A stretch of DNA of 64,000 bases from Desulfonema magnum (lineage in GTDB: Bacteria > Desulfobacterota > Desulfobacteria > Desulfobacterales > 4be13): assembly GCF_017377395.1 (NCBI RefSeq), contig NZ_CP061800.1:7337633-7401632 (forward strand). The letters run 5' to 3'. Position 1 is the stretch's first letter. The number at the start of each line of letters is the position of its first letter. The notes beneath the pieces were generated by a model. That model was given only the letters and a program-made list of their open reading frames with translations. It did no database searches and was not told where the DNA came from. The translations under genes and the position numbers were made by a program. Shown here in pieces: positions 1 through 9,540 of the stretch.

Positions 1-1500
1 TTGAAACGTGAGATAGAAGAGCGAAAGCGCATGGAAAAAATTCTGTCCATGTATGAACTTATTATTTCAACGATCAGGGACAAGATGGCTTTTATTGACA
101 GAAACTATATTTATCGGACGGTAAATAATGCCTACACAAAATATCATAACAAACCCAAAGACAAAATTGAAGGCCATTCCGTTGCAGAACTATTAGGAAC
201 AGAAATATTTGAAAATTCTGTGAAAGACTATCTTGACCGTTGTCTTGCCGGTGAAGAAATTCATTATCAGGAATGGTTTGTTTTCGCTGACGGGAAACCG
301 AGGTTCATGGATGTGGGCTATTATCCGTTAATTGAGAACGGCGGTTCTGTTTCCGGTGTGGCTGTGAGTTCACGTAACATCACAAATATCAAACAAACAG
401 AAGAAATGCTGCGAAAACGCACACAAGAGCTGAGTGAGCGGGTCAAAGAACTGAACTGCCTTTACTGTATTTTTAAGCTTCTTGAAAAAAAAGATGTCCC
501 GCTCAATGAAATGCTTCAGGAGATAGTCAGTCACATTCCCTCTGGCTGGCAATATCCGGAAAAGACTTGCACACGCCTTATTTTGGAGGGTCAGGAATTC
601 AAAACTGAAAATTTCACAGAAACCGCCCATAGGCAATATTGTAATATTCATATAGGTGGTCAGCAGATCGGGGTTTTAGAGGTCTGTTATCTTGATGAAA
701 ACCTGGAAAAAGATGAATGCCCTCTTTTAAAGGAAGAACAGAATTTAATCTCCGCTATTGCCGACCGGCTGGGAAAAACCATCGAACACAACCGGGCAGA
801 TGAAGCCTTGGAACGTATGAATGAACAATTGTTGGCAGAGCATTATCAGAGAAAAGAATTGTCAAAAAGACTGATTGATTTGCTGGAAAAAGATCGTAAG
901 AATGTGGCCATGGAGCTTCATGACCAGATCGGACAGACATTGACGTCCCTTAAAATATGCCTTGAACTGGTCAGGAATGTAAAAAATAATCGTACTGAAC
1001 TGGAAGCCGGGATAAAAAATGCAAAAAACAAAGCAAGCCAGGCCATAAGGGAACTCAAGAACATCTTTCACGGACTGAGGCCCGCCATGCTGGATACGCT
1101 GGGGCTGGTCCCTGCTCTTCGGGAACTTTTCAATGAGATTGAAAATCAGACTGAGATTGAAATCCGTTTTTTTTACAGCAAAAATTTTCCAAAGCATTTT
1201 GACAAAAAGCAAGAAATTGCACTCTACCGCATTGCCCAGGAAGCCCTTAACAATGCGGTGAAATATGCCAAAGCCAAAGAGGTCTTTGTAAATCTGATCC
1301 TTAAAAATCAGAGCATTTCGGTGAGTATTGAAGATGACGGGATTGGCTTTGATCCTGAAACGGTCATGGCGGATCAGAAAAAAGGCAAACGATTAGGGCT
1401 TGTTTTTATGCGGGAAAGGGTGATACAACTTAACGGAGAATTCCAGATTGAATCACGTGAAGGAGGGGGCACGCATTTGCTGGCAGAAATACCTCTGTAA
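1..1500 (+). CDS. PAS/GAF-like sensor histidine kinase, NarX type (5' end at window edge)
   Basis: Cytoplasmic sensor kinase that would autophosphorylate on histidine and pass phosphate to the regulator encoded 17 bp downstream. A PAS domain covers about residues 12-130. A short coiled coil and a GAF-like module (about 145-265) follow; the same module recurs in the kinase at 3794. The HisKA_3 dimerisation/phosphoacceptor helix has MELHDQ with His307, and the HATPase_c domain shows an N-box around residues 417-421 and DDGIGF at 445-450. The HisKA_3 type is known to pair with LuxR-family regulators, which fits the neighbour. The frame is open from base 1 (a TTG), so the true start is probably upstream; no membrane segment is visible in what remains. 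The signal is unknown. Confidence 0.88.
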   Translation: MKREIEERKRMEKILSMYELIISTIRDKMAFIDRNYIYRTVNNAYTKYHNKPKDKIEGHSVAELLGTEIFENSVKDYLDRCLAGEEIHYQEWFVFADGKPRFMDVGYYPLIENGGSVSGVAVSSRNITNIKQTEEMLRKRTQELSERVKELNCLYCIFKLLEKKDVPLNEMLQEIVSHIPSGWQYPEKTCTRLILEGQEFKTENFTETAHRQYCNIHIGGQQIGVLEVCYLDENLEKDECPLLKEEQNLISAIADRLGKTIEHNRADEALERMNEQLLAEHYQRKELSKRLIDLLEKDRKNVAMELHDQIGQTLTSLKICLELVRNVKNNRTELEAGIKNAKNKASQAIRELKNIFHGLRPAMLDTLGLVPALRELFNEIENQTEIEIRFFYSKNFPKHFDKKQEIALYRIAQEALNNAVKYAKAKEVFVNLILKNQSISVSIEDDGIGFDPETVMADQKKGKRLGLVFMRERVIQLNGEFQIESREGGGTHLLAEIPL

Positions 1501-1532
1501 AACATTTCGAATTTCAAATGGGGAATCCATTT

Positions 1533-2186
1533 ATGCCTAAAACCAAAATTCTTATAGCAGATGATCATCGGGTAGTCATAGAGGGGATCAAAAGCACCTT
1601 GCGGGAATATCAGGAATTCGAAGTGGCAGGTGAGGCCCTTAATGGCAGAGAAGCTGTGAAGCTTGCGGAATCTCTGATGCCCAAGATTGTCATCACAGAT
1701 ATTTCCATGCCTGATTTGAACGGCCTGGATACCACATTGCAGATAAAAAAAATATCTTCTGATATTCGGATTATCATTTACACCATGTATTCGGACAGAG
1801 AATTTATTATTGATCTTTTCAAAGCAGGCATATCAGCTTATGTTCTGAAAGAAGACCCCATTTCAGAACTGATATTGGCGATCAAAGCGGTGAACGGAGG
1901 CGGTACTTATTTCAGCACAATGGCCCCCACGATTCTGTTAAGACATATAAAAACCCTGGAAGAAGGTAATATCGAAGAAAATATTTTTAAAATTCTCAGC
2001 CTGCGTGAGCGGGAAGTGTTTCAGCTTCTGGCTGAAGGAAATTCCACGAAAAATATTGCTCATAAATTGTGCATAAGTCCAAAAACAGTGGAATCTCATA
2101 AATATAATATTATGGCAAAACTGGACCTTGAATCCATAGCTGATCTTATCAGACTGGCTATCAGAAAAAAAATTATTCCGCTTTGA
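1533..2186 (+). CDS. LuxR/NarL-family response regulator
   Basis: DNA-binding partner of the kinase just upstream. The N-terminal receiver has the acidic ADDH pocket, phosphoacceptor Asp56 in VITDISMPD and the conserved Lys in YVLKED. The C-terminal LuxR helix-turn-helix starts at LSLREREV and contains GNSTKNIA and SPKTVESH. Length (217 residues) is normal for the family. The ATG at 1533 is preferred over one at 1518 because GGGG lies about 10 bases before it and the protein then starts directly at the receiver strand. Gene order, with 32 bp from the kinase stop to this start, indicates co-transcription. Target promoters cannot be read from the sequence. Confidence 0.9.
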   Translation: MPKTKILIADDHRVVIEGIKSTLREYQEFEVAGEALNGREAVKLAESLMPKIVITDISMPDLNGLDTTLQIKKISSDIRIIIYTMYSDREFIIDLFKAGISAYVLKEDPISELILAIKAVNGGGTYFSTMAPTILLRHIKTLEEGNIEENIFKILSLREREVFQLLAEGNSTKNIAHKLCISPKTVESHKYNIMAKLDLESIADLIRLAIRKKIIPL

Positions 2187-2740
2187 TCTGAATGATTCAT
2201 AAAAGCCGTTTTTGCTGTAAATTATGCCAATCCGAAAACTGAATTTCTGAGTCTTTTTTTCTGTATCTGTTTATTTATCAGCAGGATAAATAATTTTCTC
2301 TGAAATATTGTGAATAATACAGATTTAATCAGAGGTTCTTTTTCTCAGCGCTCAGTTTTTGAGCTTCAATCATATTTAAGAAATCTTCGGGACAAAATCA
2401 GGATTTTCCCTATGGAAAATATTTTTTTGCTTTGATATATTTCTTTTTTTGACGATGCTATGTTATTTATAGCTTCATGAAAATGGGAATTGAAAATTGA
2501 AAAATTCCGGTCTCATTTTCATATTTCGTCGTGACTGACAGGTTATATCTGTTTATATGAAACTGAAAATTAAAAAACTTCTGATGACCATTTTCATGTT
2601 TCATTGCGACCGCCAGGTCATGGTCGTTTAAAAAATGTTTTCAGAAATGTTCCCCCGGGAGGATTCCTTCGGGAGAGGGCGTTCTGATACCCTGAAAAAC
2701 AGATAATAATGACAAATCAGCAGGAAAAGGAGAGAAATTA
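2187..2740. repeat. Non-coding spacer with two REP-like copies
   Basis: No gene is visible in this 550-bp AT-rich spacer. It holds two diverged copies of a 45-50 bp element (about 2514-2563 and 2590-2635). Each copy carries a core like CATGTTTCATTGCGACCGCC followed by AGGTCATGGTCGTTTA. The reverse complement of the same element occurs twice more at 27829-27970, between icmF and its TetR gene. Ends of the better copies (TTTCAT and ATGAAA) are inverted, so each copy could fold as a loose hairpin. Confidence 0.55.
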
Positions 2741-3031
2741 ATGGCAACCAATTTCCGAATTTTATCTCATCGAAAAAGAAATAATCTGCATTTGAAGCTC
2801 ACAGGGGATTTTGACGGATCTTCCGCGTATGAGCTGATAAACAAACTGGAAGCCAACTGCGGCAGTGTTGTCAGAATCTTCATTCACACCGGCAGCCTGA
2901 AGACTATTTATCCTTTTGGCCAGAAAGTGTTTCAAAACAAACTTTCCGTTCCCAGCAGTGAGGTCAGCAAACTTATATTCACCGGGGAAAACGGAGATAA
3001 AATATCCCCTGAAAAAGACAGATCCCTCTGA
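2741..3031 (+). CDS. Small STAS-like hypothetical protein
   Basis: A 96-residue soluble protein preceded by a good ribosome binding site (AGGAGAG, about 8 bases before the ATG). The first 75 residues have the alternating pattern of a STAS/anti-anti-sigma fold: a strand LHLKLTGDFDGSSA, a helix with ELINKLEA and a strand VVRIFIHTG. The family is known for partner switching or scaffolding in signalling, but here this is only a fold-level resemblance. The serine usually phosphorylated in anti-anti-sigma factors cannot be placed. It lies alone between two two-component operons. I recognise the N-terminal pattern from uncharacterised Desulfobacterales proteins; function unknown. Confidence 0.6.
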   Translation: MATNFRILSHRKRNNLHLKLTGDFDGSSAYELINKLEANCGSVVRIFIHTGSLKTIYPFGQKVFQNKLSVPSSEVSKLIFTGENGDKISPEKDRSL

Positions 3032-3230
3032 CAGTCCGATTTTCACTGGTTTTATTGGGTTGAAAAGTAAAACCAATGAATCTGATTCCATCACATTAAG
3101 ACGCTGGCTGTAAAAGAATTTGACCAATTATTGTATCAGAACAATAAGGGGGACCAGGCCGGACTGCTTCTTTCTGACCAAATTGGTAAAAGGTTCTCGC
3201 CGAGGAATTGTGAGCCTGACGAACAGGAAC

Positions 3231-3386
3231 ATTTATATATAGTTAAATTCCCCTGCATTTCGCTTAGTTCTGTAATGACTTTGAATTTAAAACAATTTTT
3301 GAATAATGTTTTGCATAATCAGAATTTGATACTGACAGATTCAGGTGATTATGAACGACAGGCGAAATGCAGGGCATATATAATTA
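3231..3386. repeat. Inverted-repeat-bounded element (MITE-like candidate)
   Basis: Left arm (3231-3263) and right arm (3362-3386) are inverted copies: CCTGCATTTCGC on the left is matched by GCGAAATGCAGG on the right, with AT-rich outer arms of the TATATA type on both sides. About 98 bp separates them. It overlaps a weak 101-codon open frame that lacks a ribosome binding site and is not called. A small non-autonomous element or a transcribed hairpin are both possible. Confidence 0.4.
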
Positions 3387-3793
3387 AGGATATTTTTCCT
3401 GATTGTTTTGCCACACCATATTATGATATTTGTTAAGTAATAATGATTAAATAATCATTTAAAAACATACAAAGCGGATAACACACAGCGTAACCTGCTA
3501 TCAGGAATCAGAGAGCGGCCTTGTTCACAGAGGAGCGGAGGGACTGCGCTGAATTTTGTGCATCTGCGCTTTTAACGGACTTTAAAATAAAAGGGATGAC
3601 ATCGGACCTGTGAGATTTGCATAACAGCCCGCAGGTTTTCGGAAAGGTTTCGAAAGCTTTCCATCAGAATCGGAGAGATGAGGCATTTGTTATGTCCTAT
3701 TAAGTCAGCGACCTATTTACGGATTTCTGTGCTAACCAGATGTATTTAAAAAAATCCCTTAGTTATCTTGCCGACGGCAAGGTGGAACCTATC

Positions 3794-6355
3794 ATGAATG
3801 AAAAAATCTTAATCATAGACGATGAAAAAGATATTGTAAAATTTCTCAGTGAATTATTAGCCAGAGAGGGATTTCAGGTCAGAAACGCATTGAGGGGTGA
3901 GGAAGCCATAAACATTTTTAAGGCCGAACCTTTTGATCTGGTCATTACGGATATCAGAATGCCCGGGATGAACGGCCTGGAAGTGATGAAACAGATCAAA
4001 GCCATGGACGAAGACACAGAGGTCATCATCCTGACAGGTTTTGCCACATTTGATACGGCTATAAAAGCGTTGCGGGATGAGGGGGCATCTGATTATCTGC
4101 TCAAACCTCTTGAAAGTACGGATGAACTTTTCATTGCATTAAACCGTGCCTTGGAAAAACGGAGATTGCGCATTGAAAACAAAGCGCTTTTCAATGAACT
4201 GAAACAGTCCAAGGAAAACCTTGAAAATAAAGTCGGAAAAAGAACCCGGGATTTGGAACAGGCAAACCGTGAACTTGCGGAAAGCATTAAAAAACTGAAC
4301 TGTCTCTTTGGCATTTCCGATCTTCGCCAGAAAAATAATCTTTCATCAGAAGAGATTATCCAAAGTATTGTTGATATCATTCCCCCGGCATTTCAGTACC
4401 CTGAAATCTGTTATGCACGAGTTGTTCTGGAAGGAGAGATTTTTGAAACACGCCATTCGATGGCTGACCAGCACTCACAATTTGAAAATCAGAAATCGGA
4501 CAATCAGAAAATTTCTGAGATAATTATTGTTAATGGTAATAAAATCGGAAAAATAGAAGTAATTTATCTGGAAGAAAGACCGGATATCTGTCACGACCCT
4601 TTTCAAAAGGAAGAAAAAAGCCTCGTCACTTCGATTTCTGAGCGATTGGGAAGAATTCTTGAAAAAAAACGATCTGATGAAGCGCTCCGAAAAGCAAAAA
4701 ATGAACTGGAACAGCGTGTGAAAGAGCGTACTGCTGATCTGGTCATTGCCAACAGGGAGCTTGAGCAGGCAATGGAAACACAGAAACGAACTCAGAAAGA
4801 TCTCCTTAAAAATCAGACCATGCTCCAGTCTGTTTTTGACGGAATTCCGGATCCCCTGATAATGTTATATCCTGATATGTCTGTTAAGATCGTGAATAAA
4901 GCCGCCAAAGCCTACTATCAGATATCAGAAGAGCAAGATGTTACCGACGGTCTTTCTTACAAAAAACTGATAGAAGAACCAATAAGTTGTGAAGAATATG
5001 ACATTGCTTCGGCAATTTCCGGAAGCCATGCAGTGACATTTGAAAGAAAAAGTTTTACAGCTCCTGACAAAACTGAACAGGTGGATATTTATCCTTTAAG
5101 GGAAATGGAAGAAAAAGGAGCCATTATCCGCATCAGTGACATCACAGAGGCCAAATTAATGGCAAAACTGAAAGAGGAAAAAAAAATCGCCGAAGCTGCG
5201 AATCTGGCTAAAAGTGATTTTCTTGCCAACATGAGCCATGAACTCCGGACCCCTCTGAATGCGGTTATCGGTTTTGCAGAGGTTTTGCAGGATGAGTACT
5301 TTGGGTCTCTCAATGAAAAACAGGCCGAATACATCAATGACATTCTTCAGGGCGGGAAGCATCTGCTTGGTCTGATCAATGATATTCTGGATATATCCAA
5401 GGTGGAAGCAGGCAAGATGGATATCACTCCTTCTCCGGTCTTAATAAAAGAACTGCTGGAAAGAAGCCTGATTATGATCAAGGAGAAGGCCGTAAAAAAC
5501 GGAATTCACCTCAGCCTTGACATTCCGGGTGACTTGGATAACCTGACAATTATGGCGGATGAGCGAAAATTAAAGCAAATCATGTTCAATCTCCTTTCCA
5601 ATGCAGCCAAGTTTACACCAAAGGATGGCTCGATTTCTGTAGAGGTAAGACAGGCAGAGAACACAGGACACGAAAAACAGAAAACAGGTGACTGGCTTGA
5701 AATTTCAGTGGAAGACACGGGTATCGGCATAAGCCCTGAGGACCATGAAAATATTTTTGATGAATTTTATCAGGTCCGTAATCCCACAGATGAAGTCCGT
5801 GCCGGTACCGGACTGGGACTGTCCCTGGCCAGGCGATTTGTAGAGATGCACGGCGGAACCATGCAGGTCAGAAGCGAAGGAAAGGGAAGCCGATTCAGCT
5901 TTGTATTGCCGCTGAATCCCGAGGCCCGGGAAGCCAGTATGACAAAAGCAGAAAATATATCTGCCATTAGTATCCAGGATGAGACCGTTCTCTCCAGTTA
6001 CCTGAATATACTGATCCGTTTGTCCGGAATGTCAAACCGTTTTTTTACGTTATGCCGCCTGCATACGGAACAAAAGCTTTCAAAAGAAAAAGCAGAGGAA
6101 ATCGGAAAGACACTGCAAAAAATAAAAAGAGAACATGATTTGCTGAGAATAGAACAGAGCAGCCAGCTTTACCTGATTCTTAAAGATACTGATTACAACA
6201 GAGCAAAGCTGACCTGCGACCGGCTGACAAAGAACCTTAACAGTGTGGTCAACGGACTGGATATTCATTGGTCCATTGCCACTTTTCCTGAAAATGCCCG
6301 GACCCCTGAACTGCTCTTAAATAAAGTAAATAACCAAATAACGAATGAAATTTAA
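3794..6355 (+). CDS. Receiver-GAF-PAS hybrid histidine kinase with degenerate GGDEF-like tail
   Basis: An 853-residue cytoplasmic kinase. Order of domains: receiver (about 1-120, phosphoacceptor Asp53 in VITDIRMPG, Lys in YLLKPLE); coiled coil; GAF-like module (about 165-300) homologous to the one in the kinase at 1-1500; second coiled coil; PAS (about 350-450); HisKA with His482 in MSHELRTPLN; HATPase_c with NLLSNAAKF, DTGIGIS and GTGLGLSLA. The last ~130 residues end in a stretch like the end of a GGDEF domain (SIATFPENARTPELLL), but no GGDEF signature is visible, so it is probably non-catalytic. The ATG at 3794 is chosen over 3740 because AAGGTGG precedes it at good spacing and it starts exactly at the receiver. 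The following receiver gene is the likely phosphate target. Confidence 0.88.
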   Translation: MNEKILIIDDEKDIVKFLSELLAREGFQVRNALRGEEAINIFKAEPFDLVITDIRMPGMNGLEVMKQIKAMDEDTEVIILTGFATFDTAIKALRDEGASDYLLKPLESTDELFIALNRALEKRRLRIENKALFNELKQSKENLENKVGKRTRDLEQANRELAESIKKLNCLFGISDLRQKNNLSSEEIIQSIVDIIPPAFQYPEICYARVVLEGEIFETRHSMADQHSQFENQKSDNQKISEIIIVNGNKIGKIEVIYLEERPDICHDPFQKEEKSLVTSISERLGRILEKKRSDEALRKAKNELEQRVKERTADLVIANRELEQAMETQKRTQKDLLKNQTMLQSVFDGIPDPLIMLYPDMSVKIVNKAAKAYYQISEEQDVTDGLSYKKLIEEPISCEEYDIASAISGSHAVTFERKSFTAPDKTEQVDIYPLREMEEKGAIIRISDITEAKLMAKLKEEKKIAEAANLAKSDFLANMSHELRTPLNAVIGFAEVLQDEYFGSLNEKQAEYINDILQGGKHLLGLINDILDISKVEAGKMDITPSPVLIKELLERSLIMIKEKAVKNGIHLSLDIPGDLDNLTIMADERKLKQIMFNLLSNAAKFTPKDGSISVEVRQAENTGHEKQKTGDWLEISVEDTGIGISPEDHENIFDEFYQVRNPTDEVRAGTGLGLSLARRFVEMHGGTMQVRSEGKGSRFSFVLPLNPEAREASMTKAENISAISIQDETVLSSYLNILIRLSGMSNRFFTLCRLHTEQKLSKEKAEEIGKTLQKIKREHDLLRIEQSSQLYLILKDTDYNRAKLTCDRLTKNLNSVVNGLDIHWSIATFPENARTPELLLNKVNNQITNEI

Positions 6356-6374
6356 AAGGTTCCGAGGATCGGAG

Positions 6375-6776
6375 ATGAAAAAAATCATACTGATTGCCGA
6401 AGACAATCCCGTAAATCTCAAGTTGGTACGGGATATTCTCCAAGTGTCCGGGTATGTCACTTTGGAGGCGACGAACGGCAGGCAGGCAACAGAATTTGCC
6501 AGGCTTTATTCTCCGCATATGATTCTTATGGACATCCGTATGCCTGTCATGGACGGCTTTGAAGCAACAAAAATTTTAAAAGCTGATCCTAAAACCCGAA
6601 ATATTCCTGTGATTGCGCTGACTTCTTTTGCCATGAAAGGGGATGAGGAAAAAATCTATGAAGCCGGATGTGACGGATATCTGACCAAACCGCTTGATAC
6701 CAGAAAATTTTTAAAAAAAGTGGCTGAATATTTAAAGCCAGATTCCGCCATTCTTAAATCCTCTGCTCTCGTCTGA
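6375..6776 (+). CDS. Single-domain response regulator (CheY/DivK-like)
   Basis: A 133-residue stand-alone receiver that begins 19 bp after the hybrid kinase and is surely in the same operon. It has the acidic AEDN pocket, phosphoacceptor Asp53 in MDIRMPVMDG, the switch Thr in ALTSFAM and the Lys in YLTKPLD. There is no output domain, so it acts either as a phosphate shuttle or by binding a protein partner. The sequence style (IPVIALTSFAMKGDEEK) is close to receivers that work with hybrid kinases. The ATG at 6375 is chosen because GAGG lies 8 bases upstream; an in-frame ATG at 6345 overlaps the kinase gene and adds no homologous residues. Confidence 0.88.
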   Translation: MKKIILIAEDNPVNLKLVRDILQVSGYVTLEATNGRQATEFARLYSPHMILMDIRMPVMDGFEATKILKADPKTRNIPVIALTSFAMKGDEEKIYEAGCDGYLTKPLDTRKFLKKVAEYLKPDSAILKSSALV

Positions 6777-7035
6777 TGTTTTTCTGTTTCAGGAATAACG
6801 AGCCAAACAAAGACCTGAGGGTTGCCAAAAAAAAATGTTCAAAGCCTTCCCGCGTCGTCAAAAATCATCTCAAATATCTTCTCATCCCTGAATTTTCTTG
6901 AAAATACATATTATCTCTGCTATTTTTATCATAAAAAAAAGTGTCAGGTGTCAGGTGTTAAGGGAGTTCCCAAAAATTAATATACCTGTGAACGGACACT
7001 CCCCTGACTCCCATCAAGGGAAGTGCCGAACGGAC

Positions 7036-9351
7036 CCGGAGTGCAAAAATTTTATTTTCGCACTTGCGAAAAAGCATTTTTCGCACTCCGGAGAGTTGAC
7101 TTAGGCAATTGCGAACGGATCCGGAGTGCAAAAATTTTATTTTTGCAATTGCGAAAAAGCATTTTTCGCACTCCGGAGAGTTGACTTAGGCAATTGCGAA
7201 CGGACCCGGAGTGCAAAAATTTTATTTTTGCAAGTGCGAAAAAGCAATTGCGAAAATTTTATTTTCGCACTCCGGAGAGAACACCGGAAAATCTGTTCAG
7301 CCCTCAGTCACCAGTATCGGAGGGAGGCAATGCTGCTGACAGGCTGCTCCGAACGGATCCGGAGTGCAAAAATTTTATTTTTGCAAGTGCGAAAAAGCAA
7401 TTGCGAAAATTTTATTTTCGCACTCCGGATAGAACACCGGAAAACCTGTTCAGCCTTAAATCAACAGTATTGGAGAGGGGCAGGCAATGCTGCTGACTCA
7501 GGCAATTGCGAACGGACCCGGAGTGCAAAAATTTTATTTTTGCAATTGCGAAAAAGCATTTTTCGCACTCCGGAGAGTTGACTTAGGCAATTGCGAACGG
7601 ACCCGGAGTGCAAAAATTTTATTTTTGCAAGTGCGAAAAAGCAATTGCGAAAAAGCATTTTTCGCACTCCGGAGAGTTGACTTAGGCAATTGCGAACGGA
7701 CCCGGAGTGCAAAAATTTTATTTTTGCAAGTGCGAAAAAGCAATTGCGAAAATTTTATTTTCGCACTCCGGATAGAACACCGGAAAACCTGTTCAGCCTT
7801 AAATCAACAGTATTGGAGAGGGGCAGGCAATGCTGCTGACTCAGGCAATTCCGAACGGAGCCGGAGTGCAAAAATTTTATTTTTGCAAGTGCGAAAAAGC
7901 AATTGCGAAAATTTTATTTTCGCACTCCGGAGAGAACACCGGAAAATCTGTTCAGCCTTAAGTCACCAGTATCGGAGGGGGGCAATGCTGCTGACAGGCT
8001 GCTCCGAACGGACCCGGAGTGCAAAAATTTTATTTTTGCAAGTGCGAAAAAGCAATTGCGAAAATTTTATTTTCGCACTCCGGATAGAACACCGGAAAAC
8101 CTGTTCAGCCTTAAGTCAGCAGTATCGGAGGGGGGCAATGCTGCTGACAGGCTGCTCCGAACGGAGCCGGAGTGCAAAAATTTTATTTTTGCACTTGCGA
8201 AAAAGCATTTTTCGCACTCCGGAGAGTTGACTTAGGCAATTGCGAACGGACCCGGAGTGCAAAAATTTTATTTTTGCAATTGCGAAAAAGCAATTGCGAA
8301 AATTTTATTTTCGCACTCCGGATAGAACACCGGAAAATCTGTTCAGCCCTCAGTCACCAGTATCGGAGGGGGGCAATGCTGCTGACAGGCTGTTCCGAAA
8401 GGATCCGGAGTGCAAAAATTTTATTTTTGCAATTGCGAAAAAGCATTTTTCGCACTCCGGAGAGTTGACTTAGGCAATTGCGAACGGAGCCGGAGTGCAA
8501 AAATTTTATTTTTGCAATTGCGAAAAAGCATTTTTCGCACTCCGGAGAGAACACCGGAAAATCTGTTCAGCCCTCAGTCACCAGTATCGGAGGGAGGCAA
8601 TGCTGCTGACAGGCTGCTCCGAACGGACCCGGAGTGCAAAAATTTTATTTTTGCAAGTGCGAAAAAGCAATTGCGAAAATTTTATTTTCGCACTCCGGAG
8701 AGAACACCGGAAAATCTGTTCAGCCCTCAGTCACCAGTATCGGAGGGGGGCAATGCTGCTGACAGGCTGTTCCGAACGGAGCCGGAGTGCAAAAATTTTA
8801 TTTTTGCACTTGCGAAAAAGCATTTTTCGCACTCCGGAGAGTTGACTTAGGCAATTGCGAACGGATCCGGAGTGCAAAAATTTTATTTTTGCAAGTGCGA
8901 AAAAGCAATTGCGAAAATTTTATTTTCGCACTCCGGATAGAACACCGGAAAACCTGTTCAGCCTTAAATCAACAGTATTGGAGAGGGGCAGGCAATGCTG
9001 CTGACAGGCTGCTCCGAACGGACCCGGAGTGCAAAAATTTTATTTTTGCAAGTGCGAAAAAGCAATTGCGAAAATTTTATTTTCGCACTCCGGATAGAAC
9101 ACCGGAAAACCTGTTCAGCCTTAAATCAACAGTATTGGAGAGGGGCAGGCAATGCTGCTGACTCAGGCAATTCCGAACGGATCCGGAGTGCAAAAATTTT
9201 ATTTTTGCAAGTGCGAAAAAGCAATTGCGAAAAAGCATTTTTCGCACTCCGGAGAGTTGACTTAGGCAATTGCGAACGGACCCGGAGTGCAAAAATTTTA
9301 TTTTTGCAATTGCGAAAAAGCAATTGCGAAAAAGCATTTTTCGCACTCCGG
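7036..9351. repeat. Array of 19 long palindromes with nested hairpins
   Basis: Nineteen units start with CCGGAGTGC and end with GCACTCCGG. Starts are at 7036, 7121, 7206, 7359, 7518, 7603, 7702, 7861, 8014, 8167, 8252, 8405, 8490, 8629, 8782, 8867, 9024, 9183 and 9282. Inside each unit are one or two smaller perfect palindromes, such as GCAAAAATTTTATTTTTGC and GCGAAAAAGCATTTTTCGC, so each unit can fold as a branched structure. Two spacer types alternate: a short one with GAGAGTTGACTTAGGCAATT and a longer one (~80 bp) with CACCGGAAAA and GCTGCTGACAGGCTG. Short open frames in all directions come from the stop-poor repeat and are not genes. There is no transposase nearby and no CRISPR layout. 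Function unknown. Confidence 0.85.
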
Positions 9352-9540
9352 AGAGAATACCGGAAAAATTCTGCTGAGTTGCGGTTGCAAACCCGTCCCG
9401 CAAAAAAACATCCGAAACATTCACACACGGTGATTTGGTAAAATATTTCGAACGGGGTTGCAAACCCTGTCCTGCAAAGTTATGACCGGAAGGTCATGGC
9501 TGTTATTTAATTCGTTTGGTTTATTGGAAAGGATGCCAAC

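Noticed and set aside
3131-3436. 101-codon plus-strand open frame
   Set aside because: No ribosome binding site, no recognisable domain, and it spans an inverted-repeat element.
7036-9351. CRISPR array
   Set aside because: Repeats are long and internally palindromic, spacers are themselves repeated in two types rather than unique, and no cas genes are present.
7036-9460. Many overlapping open frames of 60-250 codons on both strands in the palindrome array
   Set aside because: They exist in several frames at once because the repeat unit lacks stop codons. They share no ribosome binding sites and only re-encode the repeat (for example RSAKILFLQ).
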